Source: Acanthosepion pharaonis (Eukaryota > Mollusca > Cephalopoda > Sepiida > Sepiidae). Taken from it: a stretch of DNA of 64,000 nt. How positions within the stretch are numbered: position 1 is the stretch's first letter; each line of letters opens with the position of its first letter. Both the position numbers and the translations under genes were made by a program. Location: contig CAHIKZ030001816.1 in assembly GCA_903632075.3 (NCBI GenBank), positions 62,001 through 126,000 of the forward strand. Reading direction: 5' to 3'. The notes beneath the pieces were generated by a model. That model was not told the origin of the DNA and did not search any database. It saw only the letters and a list, made by a program, of their open reading frames with translations. This document shows, piece after piece, positions 46,401-54,599 of this stretch.

Positions 46401-49400
46401 TCACAGATACTTCATGTGCAGTTACAGGACCTGTTTTCTTTCTTGCTGGGGCCATATCTTTTATAGAGACAATATTCAGTCTGGATAGTGTACTGGGGTT
46501 TGCCTCTATTAGCTCTACTTTATCTGTAAGAAGTTCATGCTTGCTCTGGCAAGCATGATGTCTCAGAGGCACAGTTCCGTGTTGCAAAAGTTATGATGGG
46601 ATGGAAGTACCCATACAGCTTTGTCACAGGAAGGAGAAGAACCTTTGATGTAGAGTGGCATTAATTGCCTTACACAGCAATGTTCTAATAGCATATAAAG
46701 CAAACTTTCCCAGCAGTCTGTTGAGAACTCATGATTAGCAGCAACTAACTGTATTGACTTCCATATTATACTGTTGTGCCTTTCACATTGGCCATTGGTT
46801 GTAAGATGTTGTCCTACTTATGGCCACTACTTGTTCTTGAAAGAATTGCTTGACACAATCTGACGTAAAGGCAGTCCCCTGGTCAGAGTGGATGTAAGCA
46901 GGTAATCCAAAGACAGCAAAAAGAGAGCAGAGGGCTTGAATCACAGTTGTCACTGTCATATCTGGGCTAATTGTCAGTAGGAACTTATTCCCTGTTTTCG
47001 ATGGAAGTGATCCCTGAAAATCCAGGGTAAGTCCAGGTTGAGTGGCTTTTATAAACATTCTGGTTGGTCATATGATTGCTGGAAGTTAAGGTTTTGATTT
47101 TCTAGTAGACCCTGCCAAATGTTTACTGACAATAAGCCATTAATGAATGGATACCTTACTAGCTCTGTACAACATTGTTCAGCTGTAACAGCTTTGAAAG
47201 TGTAATCTTTGCTAAGTTTGTTTAGTTCCCAAAGAAATTCATCGATTGTTTTTGAGGGCTGCTGGCATCTCATAGCAAGTAGTTGGTGAGCAACCATTTT
47301 GTTTTTCTTTCTGATATACATTTTGTCCAGAATTCCTTGGGCTTCTTCATACTCATAGATGCTAGCTGATACATACTTTGTTAAATAACATAATTTATTG
47401 GATGTTTCATCACAGCATTCAAGTTTTCAAAGATTTTTTGCCAATTCAGAGAATTTAGATTTGTAGTTAGTTTGTCTGGGCAGATCATTGCAAAAATGAA
47501 TTAGTCAAATAAATTGTAATATACTATCAACTCTAAGTAGAAGCTTATGCAGCTTTATTTTACTAATTCAGCTTTAGCACTGAAAATGTTTATTTTATAA
47601 TAATGATTGGTTATAAGCAGAAGGGGAGATGAACTGTGCATATTTTATTACCACACTTGTGTAAACAAAAGGAATGGTCATTGGCATCTAGTGTGATCTG
47701 TTTATACATATACCTGTGTCTATAACTTATAATTTCTTATTCTCATTTCCCCAACTTTCCTTTTTTAGTCTGATGTGTGCAGAACTTTAATTACTTGATC
47801 ATGATCTAATGAGAGAGGAATGAAAATCAGTCAGCTGATTCAATATTTTTTCTTTTCTTTTTTTACTGCCATTTGCTGTAGCTGTAGTTTCTTTTTTCTT
47901 TTCTTTTTTATCTGGCCTTTTTAATATTTAAACTTTGTAATATAAGATCATTCTAAAAAGTGCTGTTTCTTCTCTATTTATTAAAGATTAAGATTTTTAT
48001 ATTATATAGAGATTTTTATTAAAGATGCAAGTTCCACCACTCTTCTGTTGTCTATATGTTTTGTATCTCTATTATTTAAATTAACATGGTGTTCTTATTT
48101 TTCACTATACCCTGAAATATATACTGCAAGGTTCAGCAGTAGTTGTATAACAATGTTTTGTTATTAAATTTTCAGTTATTGATGAAAATCCAGAGTCTGA
48201 CACAGAACTAAAGCCCGATTTAACAAGTTCGGTTTTCCAAACTGAACTCAAGGAATCTGATATAATTCCCAAATCAAATGAAAATAACTCAGTTCCAGAA
48301 TTAGATTTAATCAGTTCTGGTGAGTATTAGCTCCATTTAATAATGGTTCTTATTTTATTAGAATAAATCAAACTTTTCTGTTTGCAAATTTGTCATAATG
48401 AGAATTGCCAACTTGACACAGGAATGGAAACTCAAACAAATAGTCTTCTGTATACTTGTATAACAAGAGATTTGCTAAAGAAATTGATATCATAATTATA
48501 TATTTCAAATTTATCAACATCATAAAAATATTTTCATTTCAAAACAGTAGTTTGTAATCAGAATATTTATCCTCTCAGTAAAACAAACCTTACCTGATAA
48601 GTAGAAAGATATTCAGACTATTTCTCTTTCACTCAGAGCTATACCTATAAAAAATAGATATCAATACTATTTGAATATATCTTACTTTACAAGTATCCAG
48701 ATATTTTTTACCTGATTTGAAATGTGATTAGTCTGATAAAATGGTTCTAATCTGTCTGACACTTGAGATAGAACATTAAGCATCTCAGCCTTTATTTGAG
48801 TTATGATAACAAGTACATCATTAATGATATCAAGTACATCATAAATAATGATAAAATTTATATTTATTTTCTGATTATGATTACAAAACAGTTTTTGACT
48901 TTTTTCAATATTTAGAATATGATATTAAATTACATGTTAAAATAGTTGGATATATTAATTTCAATGTGTATCCAAATATATTTTTGCAGGTGAAAAATCA
49001 AAATCTAACAAAAGGGATTTGTTATCTGTCAAAATCAGTAACTAGGACAAAATAAAAAAAAAATTAAAAACCAAATAAAGCTAGTATGCATTTATTTTAT
49101 TTTGGGATCAAAGAAAAATTTGTTTCATTTTTTGTTTATAATATTCCAGATCAATATATTTATAAATTTAAATTTACCAGAAGCAAAGAGATTTATAAAC
49201 AAATTTTAAGTATAGCCACAGAAGCTTCTTTTTTCCCCAAGTAGATTTTCAAATCTTTCAGAAAATATTTTGGTTTAGTATTAGTCTGATCAAATAGATA
49301 AGTGAAACAAATCTTGTATTTGTGAAATGTTTGTTGTATGCATCATACTTTGTCAATTTCCAATTCTAACATCTATCAGTACATATTTCTATTCTTGATT

Positions 49401-50773
49401 TCAATGGCAATTCAAGTGGGCCGGATTTAACTTCTATGTCTCTGGTGAGAACATATTTCCTAATAGGATAATTGGCAGGTCATGTGTATTTCCTAACAGA
49501 AAGACTGCAAGCTGGAGATAGTTTCTGTATTTTCTAATGAGAAAACGGCAATATGAGCTTATATGCTGCACAGGTGGGTCAGTTTAGCCTGGCCATGCTA
49601 AAATTATACAACTGCTTGTTTTGACACCAGGCAGCTAACTAAATGACTGACCACATTCGTTAGTCTATGAACATATGACCCTCATGATTTCATCTCAACC
49701 AAAGGGAGATAATTGCCCTTTGCATCCCTACACAGCCATTATTGATATTTTTTATCAAATATAAAGCAACCATCTTTCTTTTAAAATTCTTACAAAATAC
49801 TTTACTATTGACTTCTCTTTTCAAGCATTTGTCAAACAACTTGATTCACTCTTTTCAGTTTAAATGTGAGGTGTGTGATATTTCAGAGAATAGGGTAATA
49901 CTTTAGTATCAGGTATCACATCTGAAAATGAAAAGGTGGATCATTTCTGCATAGTTTTAGGAAAACTACTCAGAAATTACCCATCTTTTTTGTATCCATA
50001 GAGAGGTGAGAATATTAGAATTCTAAAACAATACAGAAATCTACAAAGAGAAATAGTTATTGAATCATGATAATGTCTAATCACTATACTGAGGAATACT
50101 TCTAAACAATAAAAACTATATACTGTAATGTCTTTGCACATGTTTTATATTATATGCAAAGAATAAGTTAACTGAACTGCACAAGAAAGTAGTTTATTCT
50201 CTAAGCCTATTCCATAACAATCAGAGCAGGCTTATTCAAAAAAAAACTTTCAGAAAAGCTTTATTTATCTGGTTACTTGAAAACATGATGAAAACAATTA
50301 AAAAATATGCTTGTATATAATACCTAATAAGAAAAAAAATCAACTTCTTTTCTTCGATGTTAATAAAAATAAATTAAATTAAAATATTATTACATTTTAT
50401 GTATGTTGTTTATTAATTATGTATGTATGTATGTAAAAAAAAGAAAAAGTAGAGATGTATATGTATTAATATTGAGATATATATATATATATAGAAATAC
50501 ATGTATATATTTATTTAGTTTATATTAAAATAGGTTCAAGAAAATAAACTGACTGTATATCTTCATAAACTGCAAGGCAATTAAAATAGGAATTCACATG
50601 TCACATTTTAGATGTAAAGCTATTGTGGGGATATTTTTCTTTTTGTATCAACAGAAACAATTGATCATGCTATACAAAGAAACACCTTGCCAGAGATGTT
50701 AGATGAAAATGGGTCCTGTCAACTTGAATCCAAACATAAAGTAAAGAAGAACTTCCTGAAAAGAAACATTCAG
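27830..50773 (+). CDS. FSIP1: FSIP1-like gene (partial, at least five exons; span)
   Basis: Exons at 27830-27989, 38508-38799, 45160-45272, 48176-48319 and 50655-50773 have AG acceptors and GT donors and join in one continuous frame (phases 1, 2, 1, 1, 0). The deduced chain has an acidic N-terminal part, a coiled-coil block (RLNRILSEKIEKEKEVKRQG ... LYEELQAI ... NTQKFLALT) and a later KKNFLKRNIQ. The order and character match fibrous sheath-interacting protein 1, a sperm-flagellum and cilium-associated protein in vertebrates. The true first exon and the exons after 50773 are not visible. Introns of 2-10 kb are filled with mobile elements. The alternative would be another coiled-coil axonemal protein, but the block order favours FSIP1. 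Confidence 0.75.
28409..28443. repeat. (TA)n microsatellite
   Basis: Uninterrupted TA dinucleotides, about 17 units. Confidence 0.95.
28569..28604. repeat. (TA)n(GA)n microsatellite
   Basis: A TA run followed directly by a GA run. Confidence 0.95.
28884..29130. repeat. SINE-like interspersed repeat, copy 1
   Basis: It shares ordered landmarks with 49503-49735: 'gactgcaagc', a TTTTCC/TAATGAGAAAA-type block, 'gctgca', 'gactgacca', 'tcatctcaacc/cacaa' and the terminal 'aaagggagataat...cctttgca.ccctaca'. It is ~240 bp, non-coding and diverged. The end block with AAAGGGAGATAA suggests a short non-autonomous retroelement or MITE. The class is not settled. Confidence 0.65.
29280..29780. repeat. 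Non-coding GC-richer repeat with 20-bp palindrome
   Basis: Composition stands out from the intron. A palindrome TATGGAAGTAAACTTCCATA occupies 29491-29510. The phrasing ('gtgggagcttgtcccca.gatcatccacca' near 29720) looks like a dispersed repeat, but no second copy occurs in this window. Confidence 0.4.
29941..30310. mobile_element. Foldback (snap-back) element with ~100-bp diverged arms
   Basis: The left arm 29941-30041 is matched in inverse order by parts of 30116-30310. Matching pairs are 'ctgtttataataaa' with 'tttattataaacag', 'tttcatagaaaat' with 'attttctatgaaa', and 'ttactgtttttaaa' with 'tttaaaaacagtaa'. The right arm carries an extra ~100-nt tRNA-like insert. There is no transposase. 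The arrangement fits a MITE or foldback transposon, old enough for the arms to have diverged. Confidence 0.65.
30166..30248 (+). other. tRNA-like sequence (tRNA-derived, probably degenerate)
   Basis: An A-box-like TAGCTTAATGG lies at 30176-30186 and a B-box-like GGTTTGATT at 30228-30236. The D-arm GCT/AGC pairs around the TAATGGTAT loop. A T-arm ACAGG/TTTGT has a 7-nt loop TTTGATT. The outer ends CTTCCA (30167-30172) and TGGAAG (30242-30247) pair perfectly. Spacing is irregular: three extra bases precede the D-arm and the anticodon/variable region is ~9 nt too long. An ordinary functional tRNA is therefore unlikely and a tRNA-derived SINE head or pseudogene more likely. Confidence 0.5.
30530..30565. 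repeat. (TA)n(CA)n microsatellite
   Basis: A TA run passes into CA units. Confidence 0.95.
30836..31200 (-). mobile_element. RTE-like LINE 3' terminal fragment
   Basis: It matches the 3' regions at 3822-5160 and 40672-41200. The terminal block 'atgtctcctcagga' is at 30849, followed by 'atcatggctctccacag', and minus-strand remnants of the C-terminal RIRKRQL-type block lie near 31050-31090. It is 5'-truncated at about 31200. Confidence 0.65.
31600..32520 (-). mobile_element. Jockey/CR1-like LINE, RT and C-terminal fragment
   Basis: On the minus strand 32281-32514 encodes the RT block AGISQSSLLAHTFILPYVND followed by LNIYADITVYG. The active site is YADI, where YADD is expected. The next frame (32114-32299) continues with LTFNNSKTKLVTFDL and FIFTPDLKWNS. 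31838-32023 gives ITHRQNVANLLLLYFHKK, the same C-terminal region as at 5.7 and 10.0 kb. Several frame changes separate them, so it is inactive. Confidence 0.8.
33680..33706. repeat. (GT)n microsatellite
   Basis: Preceded by a run of T, then about 13 GT units. Confidence 0.95.
34359..34420. repeat. (TA)n microsatellite, ~62 bp
   Basis: Uninterrupted TA units directly abut the composite repeat that begins CTAGCAGTAGAGCCCGGC. Confidence 0.95.
34421..37785. mobile_element. Composite interspersed repeat (~3.4 kb) with internal duplication
   Basis: It begins CTAGCAGTAGAGCCCGGCAT after a (TA)n tract and ends with a CA run, 'aatctgcgttttataataagtaagatatatatag'-type sequence. It contains two direct copies of a ~270-bp block (34512-34800 and 35246-35530, sharing 'gttgatggacacgcatgtct' and 'ttgtcttgtaaatggaattt'), a third partial copy of the terminal block near 37675, and copy B of the 1.1-kb repeat (36350-37530). 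No coding capacity was found. The terminus is of a kind I recall as common in cephalopod and other mollusc genomes. The class is unknown. Confidence 0.55.
36350..37530. repeat. Interspersed repeat, copy B
   Basis: Direct homologue of 8700-9850, with the same order of landmarks and scattered substitutions and indels. Here it is embedded in a longer repeat. Confidence 0.8.
38508..38799 (+). CDS. FSIP1: FSIP1-like exon b (start of conserved coiled coil)
   Basis: The acceptor is TTTTTTGTCTAG|CTGATA and the donor CAAAA|GTAGGT. One base carried from exon a plus 292 bases gives 97 codons with no stop and two bases left over. It contains VNEWRKQEIMRIMDMNFPEF, NIAEWADPQCYEGIKETQ and the charged helix RLNRILSEKIEKEKEVKRQG followed by MLLRQK. 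This helix corresponds to the most conserved part of FSIP1 (the xLDRILxKKxxREKEIKxQG-type block). The strongest single piece of evidence for the gene. Confidence 0.85.
41788..42333. mobile_element. Solo LTR, 546 bp, with 4-bp target duplication
   Basis: It starts TGTTATAG and ends TTTATAACA, a 7-bp inverted terminus TGTTATA/TATAACA. It is flanked by TCAC at 41784-41787 and 42334-42337. GC-richer than the surrounding LINE, with no internal genes. It differs in sequence from the LTR at 3846-4797. An internal direct repeat 'tagacaag' sits near both ends (41793, 42301). Confidence 0.8.
43296..43333. repeat. Perfect 16-bp inverted repeat with 6-nt loop
   Basis: The arm 43296-43311 AAGAGATTGGTTTTAG is exactly reverse-complemented at 43318-43333 around AGCATG, within the RTE-like LINE. 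Confidence 0.95.
44023..44218. mobile_element. MITE-like hairpin element, ~196 bp
   Basis: The ends ATACCCTACA (44023-44032) and TGTAGGGTAT (44209-44218) are perfect inverted repeats. Inside, 'gctggtggcctgctg' and 'ccagcaggccactagc' extend imperfect pairing over most of the length. It is GC-rich in an AT-rich intron, with no coding capacity. The target duplication is unclear because the flanks are TA-rich. Confidence 0.7.
45160..45272 (+). CDS. FSIP1: FSIP1-like exon c
   Basis: The acceptor is TATCTATCAG|ACTC and the donor AAGT|GTAAGT. Two carried bases plus 113 give 38 codons and one leftover base. It encodes LYEELQAIKQQGRQEQQEER, then ANTQKFLALTFLPEKKK. The NTxKFLxLT block follows the coiled coil in FSIP1 as I remember it, in the same order. 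It continues the helix begun in exon b. Confidence 0.8.
45899..47655 (-). mobile_element. Internally deleted Gypsy derivative with two LTRs
   Basis: Two direct repeats of ~142 bp (45899-46041 and 47515-47655), each starting TGTAATA and ending ACCACA on the + strand, flank a minus-strand internal region. Reading leftwards from 47515: gag (47049-47321, MVAHQLLAMRCQQPSKTIDE ... FINGLLSVNIWQGLLENQ), then directly the integrase core (46783-47058, LPAYIHSDQGTAFTSD, with the second catalytic Asp in SDQG), then a C-terminal tail (46345-46587). Protease, RT and RNase H are missing, and gag and integrase abut, so a deletion removed the centre of pol. A non-autonomous, dead copy. Confidence 0.8.
48176..48319 (+). 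CDS. FSIP1: FSIP1-like exon d
   Basis: The acceptor is AAATTTTCAG|TTATT and the donor TCTG|GTGAGT. One carried base plus 144 gives 48 codons and one leftover base. It encodes FIDENPESDTELKPDLTSSV, FQTELKESDIIPKSNENNSV and PELDLISS, an acidic Ser/Thr-rich linker. It corresponds in place to the variable segment after the KFLxLT block in FSIP1. Confidence 0.75.
48990..49045 (+). CDS. FSIP1: Possible alternative terminal exon of the FSIP1-like gene
   Basis: The acceptor is ATTTTTGCAG|GTG. In the phase left by exon d it reads GEKSKSNKRDLLSVKISN and then TAG at 49043-49045. AATAAA signals follow at 49051 and 49074. If used, the protein ends here and lacks the KRNIQ block and everything after. With only 18 codons, an open frame by chance is quite possible. 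Confidence 0.35.
49074..49079 (+). terminator. Candidate polyadenylation signal
   Basis: AATAAA lies 29 bases after the alternative stop codon, with another at 49051-49056. In AT-rich DNA such hexamers are common, so support comes only from position. Confidence 0.3.
49503..49735. repeat. SINE-like interspersed repeat, copy 2
   Basis: Same family and orientation as 28884-29130, sharing the head 'gactgcaagc' and the tail block 'aaagggagataat'. Confidence 0.65.
50655..50773 (+). CDS. FSIP1: FSIP1-like exon e
   Basis: The acceptor is GTATCAACAG|AAAC and the donor ATTCAG|GTACTG. One base from exon d plus 119 gives exactly 40 codons, starting ETIDHAIQRNTLPEMLDENG and ending HKVKKNFLKRNIQ. The last block resembles the FIKRNIELA motif of FSIP1, so this exon probably belongs to the full-length form, with the next exon expected to begin around LA. 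I did not find that next exon before the tandem array, so the gene continues beyond or through it. Confidence 0.75.
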
Positions 50774-52914
50774 GTACTGTAAAAAAGCTTTTGGACTCAC
50801 TTCTGTTAAATAGAATTTGAGTAAAAAATGTATATGATATTATTCTTATTTTTGTTTTGTTTTTTTTTTTTTTTTTTTTTTGTTTTTTTTTAGCAAAAGA
50901 CCACTCAATCAGTCTTCATTGATTCTTGACTCACTTTTTAGGAATTTCCATCAACAATTTTTAATCAGTCTTGCTCTCTGCTATTTGAATATTGAATTTA
51001 TCAATATGTCACTTTTTCCCTTTCTTAGTCTCACCAACACACACAAATATACATGATCTTAATGGTTTAAATTTTAATAGCTAAAAATATGCAAAATATT
51101 AAAAAAATCTTGTGAAAATTTAAGTTTCATTCTTTATGCAATTTTTGACACACTCCAGTACTGCTGCTATCATTGTTGATTCATCTTTCAAATTATTTGT
51201 CAAACTTTGCCTAAATGAGCCAGTAATATTTATGAATTCTTTTTGTCAATCTGATATTCATATCAGATTGACAAAAAGAATCAACAATGATAGCAGCAGT
51301 ACTGGAGTGTGTCAAAAATTGCATAAAGAATGAAACTTAAATTTTCACAAGATTTTTTTAATGAATGAGATTTTGAGAAGTCTTTTTGACAGTAAGCTAA
51401 CTGATCTAATAGAGCATGATAAGGCGAACATAATGGCCAATGATTGATTCACTATTACCAATCCATTTAGGAAAACATTAAAATATAAATGCTAAAACAG
51501 AAGAATTACTCACATAAATAACATTATTGTACAAAACTCAAAGAATTAAGCTTTTATCCAACATTTATGAATTAAATTATAAAACTACTATAACTATCCT
51601 GTGTATATATGTACTACTCACTTCATATGCTACATGTTATTTTTTATTGTTTTTTATTATGATGATCATGAGTTTTATAAGAAGTGCAAAGTGACAGTTA
51701 ACCTCAATGAAGTGTGTTCATTTGATGAATATTGGTTTGGAGAAAAAGAAATATTTCCAATAACAGAAAGAAATTTCAAAATGCAGTTGTATATATGTTA
51801 AACAAAAAAACTTTCTTTGAATCAATTAATTGTAATAAACATTTTTCCTTGTTGACTGATCATTGGAGATATTCCAGTTAAATATTTGGTTCAGAAATCT
51901 CATGATTTGAAAACTGAAGATGTTATATTTATTTAGCTTATTTCTTGCTCTTTTCCACAAGAAATCATATGAAACAGAAAAGAAATCATGAAAAATAAAA
52001 GGAAAATTAATCTGTATACAAACACCTTAATAAATTTATTAATTCAGTTTTATATTATTTGTATGGTGACAATATGAGATGTTTATGAAAATACTAGCAT
52101 TATAATACTTTTAAGCAGCACTTAGTGCTGTCTAAAAGTATGATAAATGAAAGCTACCATCATTTGTTCTATTTAATAACATTTTCTTAAAATACAATCT
52201 TCTATCTAAATATGTGAAATGCCTAAAGACAGTCAGAAAGAGAAATTCATAAAGTATCCAGTGAGACTCAAAGAAATTACAATTGGGAAGTGACACTAAC
52301 ATGCTAAACTTTCAACTCAGATCATTTCCATCTGAATGCTTCTTTTTGTAAATTTTATTATGGATAAAATCTACAAATTTGATGTGTCCTGGAAAGGGAT
52401 ATATTTGTTCAAAGTAGCAAAGTGGTTTTGAACTACTGCGTAGAACAATCTAGCAAGTCATATTACTGTGAGGGGGAACCCAGGTGTATGCATATTCATT
52501 ACATCAAAATTATTTAATCATATCTAGCTAAATGTTTTTAAATATAAATTTATTTTAAAATTCAAAATTATTTACATAAATTTGAACTGAGAAAAAAAGC
52601 TTTGTTTTCTATTGTTGTATTACACTTTTCTTCTTATGAGACATAGAAAATTGCTTTTACAAGAAATTATATTTAAAATCTCAGTGACATTCAAGTGCCT
52701 AAATTTACTTCTATTAACAAGTCTATCACTTTCAGAATTTACTGAATTATGAAAATGTCCTTAAATGTGATACTGAAGATTTATTAAAGGATAATCATTT
52801 ATTGAAAATCAAATTCTCAATATTGAATGCATGAATTTTATAAGCTTATCAGACTGAAACTGTTACTGGAGTTGAAATGCACAAATAAAGGTAACTGAAC
52901 AATTTAATCATATC
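50774..52914 (+). other. Intron sequence after exon e, no further exon seen
   Basis: A poly-T tract lies at about 50860-50890 and the foldback at 51101-51359. An open frame at 51601-51801 has no acceptor before it and no match to the expected FSIP1 continuation. Confidence 0.5.
51101..51359. repeat. Large foldback: 82-bp perfect inverted repeat with nested 22-bp palindrome
   Basis: The outer arms 51101-51182 and 51278-51359 are exact reverse complements over 82 bp. Inside, 51236-51257 and 51260-51281 form a second perfect 22-bp inverted repeat around TC. The two right arms are contiguous (sharing GAAT), whereas the left arms are separated by 53 nt. ATTC occurs at both edges of that gap. Confidence 0.95.
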
Positions 52915-54500
52915 TACAAGTGTCTGCTGAAAAGTTCATAGACTGACCAAGGTACTCTTATGGAATGTAACCAAATGAGGTTTATTTTTCAACATAGTCA
53001 TCCTTGAAGTCCACACACTTCTTCCATTGGTGTTGCAGTGACTGGATCCCATTGATGAAGGAGCTTTCATCCTGTTAGTTGAAAAACTCATCAATAGTAG
53101 TTTAGTGAACTACTGCAGAGGGCAAAAAGGATTTGCATGCATTTTTTGCAATAGTCAATGTAACACTAGATAAAATAGCTTACCTCCAAGAAAAAAAAGC
53201 AGATCTGGATGTGTTTCCTATGTAAAATATTCCAAAAGGAAAAATGGCAGCTTCTCAAGTCATACATTCAAAATGGTTAGATCTTGGAGTCAGATAAACA
53301 CTCACAAGAATTTTCTTTTTAAATATGTAAATTTTTGCTGTCAATCAAGCTATAAAATGTGCATAAAGAGGCAACAGAGAGAAGTATGACTGTTGTAGTG
53401 AACAGGAGACATGTGTTGTAGGAAATGTTTGACTTAAGGAAATGAATTACAGAAATCACTTACAAGCCAGAAGAAACTGACTACAAATATATTGACTGTT
53501 ACAAACTTTAGTTATAAGCAGATATGATGTCATTATCACTGCAATATTGGTTCTCAGCCAACTGTTTTTTTCATCTTGGGGAATAGATGATAGTTAGATG
53601 AGGCCCAACCAAGAGAATAGCGAGAATGATCAAACAGTTCAAAGCCATAGCCAAGCACAGCAGCCATTGAAATCAAGGACTTGTGTGTTGGAGCAATGTT
53701 CGGGTGAGACAAGACTCCTTTTATCAGTTTTCCTGAGCATTTGGTCTTAATAGCCTTTCATAACTACCTCAGCAAGTTGGTATGGTACTCTCCATTGATG
53801 GTGTGAACCTTTTAAAGATAGTCAGTAAACCTAATGTGTTTTACATTCCCAAAAACTGAGGCCATCACCTTCCCTATAGATGAAATAACTTTGGTCTTCT
53901 TTAAAGCAGGTGAGAAGAGGTGTTTCCATTACATGGATTGTCTCTTTGTCTCTGGCTCAAAGTGATGAACAAAACACTCATCCTGGGTTAGGAATCATTC
54001 AAGGAAACTAGCTGGATCTGCCTCAATGTCAGCTTCTCCTGTGATGTAATCAGTTGGTGCTCTTTTGATCGGGTGTCAGAAAATGTAAAACCCACCAAGT
54101 AGAAACCTTCATCATGCCAAATTCATTGTACAGAATATTCTCATATGAATATTCTCTCATGGGATAGTATTGACTATTTGATTTATAGTCAACCCATCAC
54201 CATGTGGCGAACATGATCAATGTTTTCCTTGGTAGTAGCAGTTGCAAGACATCCAAATCTTAGGTCATCTTCAAGATTCATCCTCCTACTCCTAAATTAA
54301 GCTGCCCACTTTTGCACTGTTGATATAGCTGGGGGTATCATCCCCTAATATAGCAATCATGTCAGCATGAATATCCATGAGAGCTAAAGCCTTTTTCTGC
54401 AGGTAATTGATAATGCCACAATGCTAAATTTAGTCCATTTTCAAGAGTAGTTGCTACTAGTTACATTTGAAGTCTTTTTTGAACAGTCAGATGTCAGTTT
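52915..54500 (-). pseudogene. Mariner transposase copy, degenerate (with ~0.4 kb insertion)
   Basis: A cut-and-paste DDD-type transposase on the minus strand, from ATG 54436-54438 to a TAA at 52982-52984. N-terminal helix-turn-helix region: YLQKKALALMDIHADMIAIL. Middle: TQDECFVHHFEPETKRQS then WKHLFSPALKKTKVISS, with the Asp of the QDE block present. Later: APTHKSLISMAAVLGYGFEL and FDHSRYSLGWASSNYHLFPK, where SLGWASS replaces the usual SPDLAPS, so the last catalytic Asp is lost. C-terminus: GIQSLQHQWKKCVDFKDDYV. Frameshifts and stops are frequent. About 400 bp at ~53110-53560 does not belong to the family. Terminal repeats are degraded (GTGTCTGCTGAAAAGTTC at 52921). Confidence 0.85.
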
Positions 54501-54599
54501 ACCTGAAAAAAACCCAATGTAGTTATTAATAAGAACAGTTAAAATTGACTCATGGAAGATTTCACAAGTCTAGCATCATTCCTTCATAATCAGCCTATA

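Noticed and set aside
51601..51801. Possible next exon of the FSIP1-like gene
   Set aside because: No AG acceptor with a pyrimidine tract at its head, and the sequence does not look like the FSIP1 continuation expected after the KRNIQ block.
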